A stretch of DNA of 64,000 nucleotides from positions 1-64,000 of the forward strand of contig JBEKHT010000001.1 of NCBI GenBank assembly GCA_050012135.1. Reading direction: 5' to 3'. A program made the translations under genes and the position numbers. How positions within the stretch are numbered: position 1 is the stretch's first letter; each line of letters starts with the position of its first letter. Under the pieces are notes generated by a model. That model was not told where the DNA came from. It searched no databases and saw nothing but the letters and a program-made list of their open reading frames with translations. Below are positions 31,962 to 39,334 of this stretch, piece by piece. The stretch comes from JBEKHT01 sp050012135. Lineage in GTDB: Bacteria > Chloroflexota > Anaerolineae > Anaerolineales > RBG-16-64-43.

Positions 31962-33092
31962 ATGCCTCTCATGAGTCGCTGGCCGGACAAGTACCTGATT
32001 GGCCTAACCGGGAACATCGCCACCGGAAAGAGCGTCGTGCGCAAGATGCTCGAGCACCTCGGAGCCTACGGCATCGACGCAGATGCCGTGGGGCACCGCT
32101 GCATTTCCAAAGGGGCGCCCGGCTATCCCGAGGTCGTGCGCCTCTTTGGCCAATGGATCCTGGACGAGAACGGGGAAATCAACCGCCAGTCGCTGGCCAA
32201 GCTCGTCTTTTCGAACGCCACGCTCCTGGCCAAACTAGAGGAGGTCGTCCATCCTCTGGTTCGGGAGGCGGTGGGACTATTGGTGGAGCGCGCCCATGCT
32301 CACGTGGTGGTGATCGAGGCCATCAAGCTCGCCGAATCGGGTCTGGCCAAGGAGTGCGATGCGCTCTGGGTGACCGACGTACCCGAATGGATCCAGATGG
32401 TCCGCCTGCGTGAAAAGCGCGGGCAGAGCGAAGAGGCGGCGCAAATGCGGGTGAGCGCCCAGCCCCCACCGCAGGAAAAGTTGGCTCGGGCCGACGTGGT
32501 CATCCACAACGATGGTTCTTTTGAAGCCACGTGGGACCAGGTTCAGGCAGCCTGGAGGAGAATCCCTCAAGCGGCCGAGGTCGTCACGGCTCCCCTGCCT
32601 CGCGCCGAAGCGGCTGTCCGCCGAGGGAAACCCCCCGATGCGGATCAGATCGCCGAGTTCATCAACAGCGTGACCCATCCACCCCGCTCCCTGGCTCGGG
32701 AGGATGTGATGGCGGCGTTTGGTCAGAAGGCCTTCTTCCTCCTGGAGCGGAATGGCCGCATCATGGGCCTGATTGGATGGCAGGTGGACAACCTCGTGAC
32801 CCGCGCAGATCAAGTGCTCCTGGATCCGTCCCTCCCCACGGACAGGGCCCTGCCCCTCTTGCTGCATGCGGTCGAAGCGGCCTCCTCTGAATTGCAAAGT
32901 GAGGCAGCTGTGGTCTATGTCGATCGGAGCATGGCTCGAGATCGGGCCTGGCGCAAGGCGGGTTACGAGCCTTCTTCCCTGGGCAGCCTCGGCGTTCACG
33001 CCTGGGAGGAGGCCGCCCGAGAAGCCTATGTTCCCGATGCGCAGCTTTTCTTCAAGCGCTTGCGGGAAGACCGCGTACTGAGGCCAATATGA
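31962..33092 (+). CDS. coaE: Dephospho-CoA kinase fused to a GNAT-like domain
   Basis: 376 residues. Residues ~1-195 are CoaE: P-loop GLTGNIATGKSVV, GIDADAVGHR, INRQSLAKLVFSN, EEVVHPLV and the LID-region RLREKRGQSEEAAQMRVSAQ. The P-loop uses GNIATGKS rather than the common GGIGSGKS. Residues ~215-376 are a GNAT-like domain (FGQKAFFLLERNGRIMGLIGWQV... DRAWRKAGYEP). CoaE makes CoA in the last step of its synthesis; the fused domain could use acetyl-CoA. The stop overlaps the next small gene by 4 bp. ATG 31962 or 31971 are both possible. Confidence 0.87.
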   Translation: MPLMSRWPDKYLIGLTGNIATGKSVVRKMLEHLGAYGIDADAVGHRCISKGAPGYPEVVRLFGQWILDENGEINRQSLAKLVFSNATLLAKLEEVVHPLVREAVGLLVERAHAHVVVIEAIKLAESGLAKECDALWVTDVPEWIQMVRLREKRGQSEEAAQMRVSAQPPPQEKLARADVVIHNDGSFEATWDQVQAAWRRIPQAAEVVTAPLPRAEAAVRRGKPPDADQIAEFINSVTHPPRSLAREDVMAAFGQKAFFLLERNGRIMGLIGWQVDNLVTRADQVLLDPSLPTDRALPLLLHAVEAASSELQSEAAVVYVDRSMARDRAWRKAGYEPSSLGSLGVHAWEEAAREAYVPDAQLFFKRLREDRVLRPI

Positions 33093-33280
33093 GGCGACTG
33101 GGAGCTTGGACCAGTGCGCATCGTCGCCTGACGGCCTGGGCGGTCATGGGCGTCGTCTTGGATGGGGTGGTGGGCTTTGATTCCCGCTCCCTCCACCTGG
33201 GGCTGAGCCGGGTGGGGCTCTTGCTCCTGGCGACGACCTTCGCCGCCGGGGTGGCCGTGTGGGTGGTGGAGTGGGACTGA
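33089..33280 (+). CDS. Small two-helix membrane protein
   Basis: 63 residues with two hydrophobic stretches (LTAWAVMGVVLDGVVGF and VGLLLLATTFAAGVAVWVVEW). Its ATG overlaps the coaE stop in an ATGA, a common sign of translational coupling. No known family is recognised. Downstream is a strong bidirectional terminator. The overlap start and length argue it is real, but its function is unknown. Confidence 0.6.
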   Translation: MRRLGAWTSAHRRLTAWAVMGVVLDGVVGFDSRSLHLGLSRVGLLLLATTFAAGVAVWVVEWD

Positions 33281-33327
33281 GGATCGCCTAGCCGATCGCT
33301 GGTTGACTTGGGTGGGGGGAAAAGTAT

Positions 33328-33365
33328 CGGCTCGCGAGGTGTCATGCACCTCGCGAGCCGGTTTT
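33328..33365. terminator. Bidirectional terminator between convergent genes
   Basis: CGGCTCGCGAGGTG (33328-33341) pairs perfectly over 14 bp with CACCTCGCGAGCCG (33347-33360), with a 5-base loop. A TTTT run follows on the plus strand (33362-33365), and on the minus strand the A-run at 33320-33323 gives another. It serves both the coaE transcript and the bactofilin-like gene. Confidence 0.85.
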
Positions 33366-33394
33366 GGTTCCGGAGCGGCAACGGGGATATGCCT

Positions 33395-34393
33395 CTAGGC
33401 AGAAGCGGGAGCCGCCGGCGCGGAGGGCGTCGGGCTGACTTGAGGATAAGACCTGGCCCCGAAGCGGGTCATTACCACCCCGCCCAACCCAAGCAGCCCG
33501 ATCACCGCGGGCACGACCCAGCCCACGCAGGGCACCAATCCGATCAAATCGGCTACCAAGGTCAGGACCAGGGTCCCGATTCCGGCCTCGGCCGCAGGGT
33601 GGAGCGCCCAATGGAATGCCCCTGCGAGTCTCCGCCCTACCTCCTGCCCCAGGGCCACCCAGCCGAAGACGACGGCCACTGCCATGACCAGGGCCCCGAT
33701 CAGGCTGAAGGGGATGAGGCAGATGGTGATGGCCAGCAGCAGGAGCAGGACGGGAACGACAATGATCGTGAGCAGTCCCACCCCGCCGGCGACGAGGGCC
33801 TGGCCGACAGCCGCCCGGGCCACCCGGCTGGTCGGCTCGGCCCAGAACAGCACAACCAAAACGGCCAAGGCGGCCAGGGCGAGACTCCGCAGGCCGATGG
33901 AGAGAGCCTGCACGACGGGAGTGAGGCTCAGTTGCCAGAACCCGGGGCTGGCGAAGGGCCGAATCTGGATCGACGGGATGGGGAATTGGAACGGGCCTTG
34001 GGCGTTTTCTCCGCCGAGGACCTGCCCGTAGATCTTGGACCCCTCCGCCTGATTAAGGATCCCGCCCAGAGTGGTCACGTCGCCCCGCACGACAGAGTTA
34101 GCGCCCAGGTTGGTGACGCCGCCGATCACGACCAGATCCCCCACGATCTGGGCGTCGGAACTGAGCGTGCCGCCGATGAGCACGGCATTCCCCGTCACCA
34201 TCGACTCGGGCTCCAGGGTCACCGCGCCTCCGATGACCACCAGGTCCCCGTTGAGGGTGTCCCCACGCGCCAATGTATACGTGCCGCCAAAGACCACCTT
34301 CCCATCCCTCGGTCCGCTGGCCAACGCGAGGCCCGGGAGGGCGAAAAGCAGGACCAGAACGACGAGCGGCATACTCCGCAGATAGCGATTCAT
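33395..34393 (-). CDS. Bactofilin-like (polymer-forming) membrane protein
   Basis: 332 residues. A signal peptide (LVVLVLLFALPGLALAS) is followed by repeated short strands such as GDLVVIGGAVTLEPESMVTGNAVLIGGTL, the right-handed beta-helix style of polymer-forming cytoskeletal proteins. The C-terminal half then has about four to five hydrophobic helices. Its ATG overlaps the anti-sigma stop in an ATGA. Its placement in the sigma/anti-sigma operon suggests an envelope-stress effector. The exact function is unknown. Confidence 0.75.
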   Translation of the reverse strand: MNRYLRSMPLVVLVLLFALPGLALASGPRDGKVVFGGTYTLARGDTLNGDLVVIGGAVTLEPESMVTGNAVLIGGTLSSDAQIVGDLVVIGGVTNLGANSVVRGDVTTLGGILNQAEGSKIYGQVLGGENAQGPFQFPIPSIQIRPFASPGFWQLSLTPVVQALSIGLRSLALAALAVLVVLFWAEPTSRVARAAVGQALVAGGVGLLTIIVVPVLLLLLAITICLIPFSLIGALVMAVAVVFGWVALGQEVGRRLAGAFHWALHPAAEAGIGTLVLTLVADLIGLVPCVGWVVPAVIGLLGLGGVVMTRFGARSYPQVSPTPSAPAAPASA

Positions 34394-34929
34394 TTTTGGA
34401 CTCCTTGTACGTCAAAGCGCAGGATGACAAGCACCCAGAGGGCGCAGAGCAAGCCCAAGCTCACCACCAGACCGGCCCAGACGGGCATGGGAACCAGCTG
34501 CCTTGCGCCTTGGAGCAGGACGGACCAGAGCACTTCCGCCACGGTCACCTGAGAGGCCAGGGAGGTCGCCAGACGGGCCAGCTCCGCGGCCAAGTGGATG
34601 GGCGAGAGCACAAGGGCGACCAGCTGCAGGCCCAGGATCGCCGCCAGGATCAGAGCGCCTGCCCCGCACAGCGCCAGGACCAACCAGGCATGCCACAGCC
34701 GCCGGCCGGCCTCCTCCCGCTGCTGGCGCATTTGGGTCCAGCGCTCGAGAAAATCGCGGCGCGGCTGGGCTATGGCCATCTCGCGCAATGCCGCCTCGGA
34801 TTCGGCGCGGCTGGTCGCCAGTTGGCGGCAGGCGGGGCATTCGCGCAGATGACCCCGGAGGGCCTCCTCCTGCTCAAGCGAGAGGACCTCTTCCGTGAAG
34901 AGCCAATCCTCAAAAGGCAGGTGCGGCAT
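34390..34929 (-). CDS. Anti-sigma factor with zinc-finger (zf-HC2) domain
   Basis: 179 residues. The N-terminal region has the HLRECPAC motif (H-x3-C-x2-C) of zinc-containing anti-sigma factors. Two transmembrane helices follow (about residues 80-110 and 150-172). ATG 34929 has AGGAGG seven bases upstream. It overlaps the ECF sigma gene by 20 bp and the bactofilin-like gene by 4 bp. It should sequester the upstream sigma factor at the membrane. Confidence 0.85.
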   Translation of the reverse strand: MPHLPFEDWLFTEEVLSLEQEEALRGHLRECPACRQLATSRAESEAALREMAIAQPRRDFLERWTQMRQQREEAGRRLWHAWLVLALCGAGALILAAILGLQLVALVLSPIHLAAELARLATSLASQVTVAEVLWSVLLQGARQLVPMPVWAGLVVSLGLLCALWVLVILRFDVQGVQK

Positions 34930-35506
34930 CAGGCCTCCTCCTGGGAGGGTCTGCTTTCGGCTGCGTCGAGGCCCATAGGTCGGCCAGGGTTCGGCGGGCA
35001 CGGTGCAGCCGGCTCTTGACCGCGCCCGTCGAGAGGGAGAGCACCTGGCTCATTTCTTCATAGGACATGTCATACCAGTACCTCATGATCAAGGCCGCTC
35101 GATCCTCGGGATCCAGCTTCTGAATCGTCGCCGTCAGCGTGCGTTCGCGCTCGGCTCTCTCCGCGGTCAGCTCGGGCCCAGGGCTGGGATCGCGCAACTC
35201 TTGCGGGGGCACGAGCGCCTCCAGGGAAACGGTCGGTGCTTTTCTGCGGCGGAGCAGGTCAATGCAATGATGCGCTGCGATGGCGAGAAGCCATGTCCCA
35301 AAAGGCCGCCTCGGGTCGAAGCGGCGAATCGCCCGATAGGCACGCCAAAAGGCCTCTTGCGCGGCGTCCTCTGCATCGCCCGGGTTGCCGAGCATCCGCA
35401 AGCATAGGTTGTAGACGGGAGCCTGGTAGGCTTCAACCAGGCGATCGAAGTACTCTGCCTCTCCGCCCTGGGATCTTTGAATCCACTCCGGGGGAACCTC
35501 AACCAC
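34910..35506 (-). CDS. ECF-type RNA polymerase sigma factor
   Basis: 198 residues with sigma regions 2 and 4. Region 2 has EAYQAPVYNLCLRMLGNPGDAEDAAQEAFWRAYRAI and RPFGTWLLAIAAHHCIDLLRRR. Region 4 has DRAALIMRYWYDMSYEEMSQVLSLSTGAVKSRLHRARRTL. This is a typical sigma-E/RpoE-like ECF factor. I start it at GTG 35506 (GGAGAGG upstream). The hairpin GGCCGGAG/CTCCGGCC at 35549-35582 lies between it and the upstream lipoprotein gene. Confidence 0.92.
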   Translation of the reverse strand: MVEVPPEWIQRSQGGEAEYFDRLVEAYQAPVYNLCLRMLGNPGDAEDAAQEAFWRAYRAIRRFDPRRPFGTWLLAIAAHHCIDLLRRRKAPTVSLEALVPPQELRDPSPGPELTAERAERERTLTATIQKLDPEDRAALIMRYWYDMSYEEMSQVLSLSTGAVKSRLHRARRTLADLWASTQPKADPPRRRPDAAPAF

Positions 35507-35586
35507 GGCGGCCTCTCCAGCCTGACATCCAGGGCGTGAGGGAGCGCGGGCCGGAGGCAATGCCCCGGCTCACGCTCCGGCCGGGC

Positions 35587-36441
35587 CTACTCGCTCAGGA
35601 GCGAAAGACTCCCTACGCCCATCTCTACCGAGATGGAGAGCAAGGGGCCCGTGCCCGCATGACTATAGGTGGAACCGCTCGTTTGCCAGCCCGTGTCGGT
35701 TTGCACGCTCGCGAGACCGCCCTGGGTGGTCACTTGGACGTTGAGCCCGGCTGGCGCCAGGAGGCGCACCGAGCTGACCCCGGTGCGGATCCGCAGTGAG
35801 GCTGGGTGCTGGAGGACTCCTCCGAAGTCGAGGGTATAGTCGCCTGCCCCTCCATCGAAGGTCATTTCCTGGAAATTGGCGTTCGCGAGGCCACGCAACG
35901 TGACGGTTGAGGCTCCGGTGCGGTAACTGAGGAGCTGCATGGGCTCCGGATTGGGCTCTCTGAAGTTGACCTCGGACTGACTTGCGCCGTCAGAGATTGT
36001 CAGATTCCGAAGGAGGAGGCCGGTCAGATCGAGATTCCCGCGGTAGGCTCCGGCCTGGATGGTCAGATCCATGGGGACAGAGCCCAGCTTGAGATCCCAG
36101 TCGTTCACAACTTGCGGCCCCTGGACCGCAAAGGTGGAAGAGGTGGTCTGCTGGCGGATGGTTAGATTGGCCCCCGACCGCTCCAGCACGGGGCCCCAAT
36201 CGGCCACGTTGCAGCGAACGGTCCCCTCGGCCAGCCCCGACGCGCCGGCGGATAAATTCAGGGTGCCCGTCCCCATCTGCAGGGTGATGGAGGCCACCTG
36301 GCCGGCTGCGGGCAGGGGTTCGTTGATCGTAACCGTCTGCGTCGGCCCAGTCTGGACCTCTTGCACGTTGAAGGTCAGCCCGGAGCAGGCCAGGGTCGCT
36401 CCGGCCAGGGTCGCCACCGCTGCGAAGAAGGGGGGTCTCAT
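35587..36441 (-). CDS. Lipoprotein with beta-helical toast-rack/LiaF-type repeat domain
   Basis: 284 residues. The signal peptide ends in the lipobox TLAGATLAC. The rest is a strand-rich repeat region with repeating 'G.G...L' patterns (ITLQMGTGTLNLSAGA, LKLGSVPMDLTIQAGAYRGNLDLT, VEMGVGSLSLLSE), the toast-rack style of cell-wall-stress proteins. ATG 36441 has GGAG nine bases upstream. It precedes the sigma/anti-sigma genes, so it may belong to the same regulon. Confidence 0.7.
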   Translation of the reverse strand: MRPPFFAAVATLAGATLACSGLTFNVQEVQTGPTQTVTINEPLPAAGQVASITLQMGTGTLNLSAGASGLAEGTVRCNVADWGPVLERSGANLTIRQQTTSSTFAVQGPQVVNDWDLKLGSVPMDLTIQAGAYRGNLDLTGLLLRNLTISDGASQSEVNFREPNPEPMQLLSYRTGASTVTLRGLANANFQEMTFDGGAGDYTLDFGGVLQHPASLRIRTGVSSVRLLAPAGLNVQVTTQGGLASVQTDTGWQTSGSTYSHAGTGPLLSISVEMGVGSLSLLSE

Positions 36442-36553
36442 GTGGGGTATCTCCATGGACGGGTTGCCAGCCAATACTCAGGCCGTCGCGGATGGGCGGG
36501 AGGGTTGTCTAGCCCAATATACGCTGATTCGGGGCGTGGGTTGCGCGGGCCTG

Positions 36554-36583
36554 GAAAAAACAAGGCGCCAGCCAAGCTGGCGT
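36554..36583 (-). terminator. Terminator after the S1 protein gene
   Basis: On the minus strand, CGCCAGC and GCTGGCG (36582-36566) pair around a 3-base loop, followed by a T-run (the plus-strand A6 at 36555-36560). It lies about 85 bases after the S1 stop. Confidence 0.8.
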
Positions 36584-36666
36584 CTGGGGTAACCCTATGG
36601 CTAACGTAGCGGCGCAGGGAGGGGGCCTAGTACAAGCCCGCGAGTGCGCAGGCCCGGCGGGGGTCT

Positions 36667-37974
36667 TCAGGGCGCTTCCGCCTCAGGGCCTGCTTCGTCG
36701 GCCTGGAGGTCGGCCTCAGGGCCTGCGTCGTCGGCCTGGAGGTCGGCCTCGGGGGGAGCCTCTTCCTTCGCCCCTCCCGTTTCCAGGTCGCGCATGGCGG
36801 CTTCCCAGTCCAAATCCGCGTAATCGGGAGAGTTCACCCGCCTCAAACTCAGCCCGATGCGCCGTCCCTCCGCGTCCACCTTAACCACGCGCAGGGTCAA
36901 GGTCTGTCCCTCCTCAATCACCTCACGAGGGTGTTCGACGTGCTTGTCCGAAAGCTCGGTGAGGTGGATCAGACCCTCGACCTCCTCATGCCCTTCCAGG
37001 CGCGCGAAAGCGCCAAATTTGGCTAGTTTGGTGATCGTAGCGCTCACCAGTTGGCCTTCGTGAAGCTCGCTCACTATCTGCTGCCAAGGATCCTGCTCGA
37101 GGGCCTTCATCGAGAGGCTGATGCGCTTGCGTTCCCGGTCGACGCCCAGCACTTTGACCTGCACCTTTTGCCCCACCTTGAGCACTTCGGAGGGGTGGTT
37201 GATGCGCTTCCACGAGATCTCGGAAAGATGGACGAGACCGTCGGCGCCTCCCAGGTCCACGAAAGCGCCAAAGTTGGCCAGGCTGATGACATGGCCGCTA
37301 TGAACCTCGCCCTCATGCAATTCGTTGAGCAAACGTTCCTTTTGGCTCTCGCGGGCCTCTTTGGCCGCGGCGCGTTCGGAAAGGATCAAGCGGTTGCGGC
37401 TGCGATCCACCTCGATCACCTTGACATGGATCGGCTCGCCGACCATCTTGCTCCACTTCTGCTCGGGCGTTTCCCCTTCGCTGCGATGCCGCCGGCTGAG
37501 GCTGAATTGGGAGGCGGGCACGAACCCACGCAGGTTGCCGACCTTGACGATCAGGCCACCCTTGTTAAAGCCGTCCACCCGTCCGCCAAAGACTTCCTGA
37601 CTTTGGCGCATGTCCTCGACCCGTTGCCAGTCGTTTTCCTCCTGGGCGCGCGCGAGGGAGAGGAGCACGTTGCCTGCGTGATCCTCGGGGTTCACAACGT
37701 AGACGGTAATCTCTTGGCCTTCCTGGAGGGCGGCCCGGGTTTCGGTATCCAGGCGTTCGAGCTCTCTGGCGGGGATGACCCCTTCCGATTTGGTTCCGAT
37801 GGACACCAGGATCTCCGCGGGGGTGACTCGGGCGATGACGCCCTTGCGGATTTCGCCGCGTTTGGGCTGATCTCCCGCTTCAGACTCCTGCAGGAGACTG
37901 TCCATCGGGTTGTCGGGAGGGCCGTCCTGAGGCTTTCGTTCTCCCTCGTCCAGCTTTTCGAAATTGGGTCCCAT
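36667..37974 (-). CDS. rpsA: S1 RNA-binding-domain protein (ribosomal protein S1-like)
   Basis: 435 residues with four S1 domains. The first spans about residues 40-110. Others contain RVDGFNKGGLIVKVGNLRGFVPASQ, SGHVISLANFGAFVDLGGADGLVHLSEISW and SATITKLAKFGAFARLEG. An acidic C-terminal tail has two copies of an 11-residue repeat. The fewer-than-six domains match short S1 proteins of non-proteobacteria. S1 helps bind mRNA at the 30S subunit. ATG 37974 fits a promoter at 38009-38037. It may not be the only rpsA-like gene in the genome. Confidence 0.88.
   Translation of the reverse strand: MGPNFEKLDEGERKPQDGPPDNPMDSLLQESEAGDQPKRGEIRKGVIARVTPAEILVSIGTKSEGVIPARELERLDTETRAALQEGQEITVYVVNPEDHAGNVLLSLARAQEENDWQRVEDMRQSQEVFGGRVDGFNKGGLIVKVGNLRGFVPASQFSLSRRHRSEGETPEQKWSKMVGEPIHVKVIEVDRSRNRLILSERAAAKEARESQKERLLNELHEGEVHSGHVISLANFGAFVDLGGADGLVHLSEISWKRINHPSEVLKVGQKVQVKVLGVDRERKRISLSMKALEQDPWQQIVSELHEGQLVSATITKLAKFGAFARLEGHEEVEGLIHLTELSDKHVEHPREVIEEGQTLTLRVVKVDAEGRRIGLSLRRVNSPDYADLDWEAAMRDLETGGAKEEAPPEADLQADDAGPEADLQADEAGPEAEAP
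36684..36749 (-). repeat. Tandem 33-bp repeat in the rpsA 3' end
   Basis: Units 36684-36716 and 36717-36749 are nearly identical and encode two copies of the 11-residue ADLQAD(D/E)AGPE in the acidic C-terminal tail. Confidence 0.85.
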
Positions 37975-38008
37975 CAAGGTTGGTTGCTCCGGTGGAGAAG
38001 ATAAGAGC

Positions 38009-38037
38009 ATTATAAGAGCGAAGACCATTCCTGGCAA
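38009..38037 (-). promoter_or_regulatory. Sigma-70-type promoter for rpsA
   Basis: On the minus strand, TTGCCA (38037-38032) and TATAAT (38014-38009) are separated by exactly 17 bp. The start site would be near 38002, about 28 bases before ATG 37974. Confidence 0.72.
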
Positions 38038-38200
38038 CCAGCATGAGGAGGGGAGGATCTGGCCTCCTGGGGGCGCCGGCATTCTTGGCACCGGGCCCAA
38101 GCCCCGGCACGCCAAGGTACGGGGTGAATGTCCGCAGGGGAATCGCTCGCGGATACGCTTGCCCCGGAGGGATTTCCCCAGCTAGCTCGGGATCGCGAGT

Positions 38201-38206
38201 TATAAT
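38201..38206 (+). promoter_or_regulatory. TATAAT -10 box for the chelatase gene
   Basis: A perfect TATAAT lies 21 bases before ATG 38228 in the divergent region shared with rpsA. The -35 hexamer is poor. A GGCGAAAAGGA sequence just before the ATG may act as the ribosome site. Confidence 0.5.
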
Positions 38207-38227
38207 GGTTTTGAGGCGAAAAGGACC

Positions 38228-39334
38228 ATGCCGGCCATCTTCCCCTTTACCGCTATTGTCGGACAGGAGCGCATGAAACGGGCCTTGCTCCTGAATGCCG
38301 TGAATCCCCGCATTGGAGGGGTGCTCATCCGCGGGGAGCGCGGCACGGCGAAATCGACGGCCGCTCGCGCTCTGGCCGCCTTGCTTCCGGAGGTCAAGAT
38401 CGTCGAAGACTGCCGCTTCGGCTGCGACCCGGACCGCCCAACCACGTGGTGCACGGAATGCCGCGAGCGGAACGGCGAAAACGGGTCGCTGCCGTTCGTC
38501 ATGCGGCGCACCTCCTTCGTCAACCTGCCCGTTTCGGCCACCGAGGACCGGGTGGTGGGGACCCTCGATATGGAGCGAGCCATCCAGAAAGGGGAGCGGT
38601 ACTTCGAGCCGGGCGTGCTGGCGGCGGCGAACCGGGGTCTTCTCTACATCGACGAGGTCAATCTCCTCGATGACCACGTCGTCGACATCCTGCTCGACTC
38701 GGCGGCGATGGGGATGAACATCGTAGAGAGGGAGGGCATCTCGTTTGCGCACCCGGCGAGGTTCATCCTGGTCGGAACCATGAACCCCGAGGAGGGCGAC
38801 CTGCGGCCACAACTTCTGGATCGCTTTGCCCTGTGCGTCGACGTGCATGGCATCACCGAGGCGCCGGATCGCGTGAGCATCATGGAGCGCAACCTGTCCT
38901 TTGAGGACGACCCGGAAGGATTCCGCGCCAAGTGGATGCCCAGAGAACATGAGTTGTCGCAGGAGATTGAGCGAGCCCGGGAGGTGGTGGAGAGCGTTTC
39001 GTACTCGAGTCGCGACTTGCTTTCCATTGCCGGCCTCACCTCTTCCTTGCAGGTCGACGGTCACCGCGCGGACTTGGTCATCCTCAAGGCGGCCCGCGCG
39101 CAAGCGGCTTTGGAGGATCGCCTGGCCATCAACGATCATGACATTGCCCTAGCGGCCGAGCTGGCCCTGCCTCACCGGTTGCGGCGCGGTCCCTTTCAGC
39201 AAGCCGAGGTCAGCCTTTACAACCTGGAAGAACGAATCGAACAGATTCACGCTGATCTGCAAAACGGAGAGGAAGGCGAACCTCGCACCCCCGAACAGGA
39301 ACTGGCCAGCGCGGTAAAAAAAAAGATGAACTGA
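38228..39334 (+). CDS. chlI: Mg/Co-chelatase ATPase subunit ChlI/BchI-like (zero-frame product)
   Basis: 368 residues of an AAA+ ATPase: VGQERMKRALLLNAV, Walker A GERGTAKST (nt 38335-38361), a cysteine-rich insert CRFGCDPDRPTTWCTECRE, Walker B LLYIDEVNLLDDHV, sensor FILVGTMNPEEGDLRPQLLDRF, and the lid helices ending AVKKKMN. It should hydrolyse ATP for Mg or Co insertion into a tetrapyrrole. The stop (39332-39334) comes just after a run of nine A. The VWA domain follows in the -1 frame, so this may also be the N-terminal half of a ChlD-type medium subunit. Confidence 0.88.
   Translation: MPAIFPFTAIVGQERMKRALLLNAVNPRIGGVLIRGERGTAKSTAARALAALLPEVKIVEDCRFGCDPDRPTTWCTECRERNGENGSLPFVMRRTSFVNLPVSATEDRVVGTLDMERAIQKGERYFEPGVLAAANRGLLYIDEVNLLDDHVVDILLDSAAMGMNIVEREGISFAHPARFILVGTMNPEEGDLRPQLLDRFALCVDVHGITEAPDRVSIMERNLSFEDDPEGFRAKWMPREHELSQEIERAREVVESVSYSSRDLLSIAGLTSSLQVDGHRADLVILKAARAQAALEDRLAINDHDIALAAELALPHRLRRGPFQQAEVSLYNLEERIEQIHADLQNGEEGEPRTPEQELASAVKKKMN
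39316..39325 (+). other. Slippery A9-G run: candidate programmed -1 frameshift site
   Basis: Positions 39316-39324 are nine A followed by G. In the ChlI frame the codons read GTA AAA AAA AAG, which holds the heptamer A AAA AAG, the same slippery sequence used in E. coli dnaX. A -1 slip here leads from ChlI into the open frame GAT GAA CTG that runs without a stop to 40281. A palindromic GAGCCGGCTC lies about 15 bases downstream and could form part of a stimulatory structure. A sequencing error in the homopolymer (true length ten A) is the competing explanation. Confidence 0.6.

Noticed and set aside
33308..34552. 414-codon plus-strand open frame across the bactofilin-like gene
   Set aside because: Gln/Gly/Asp/His-rich translation typical of antisense frames in GC-rich DNA; the minus-strand gene has signal peptide, repeats and helices.
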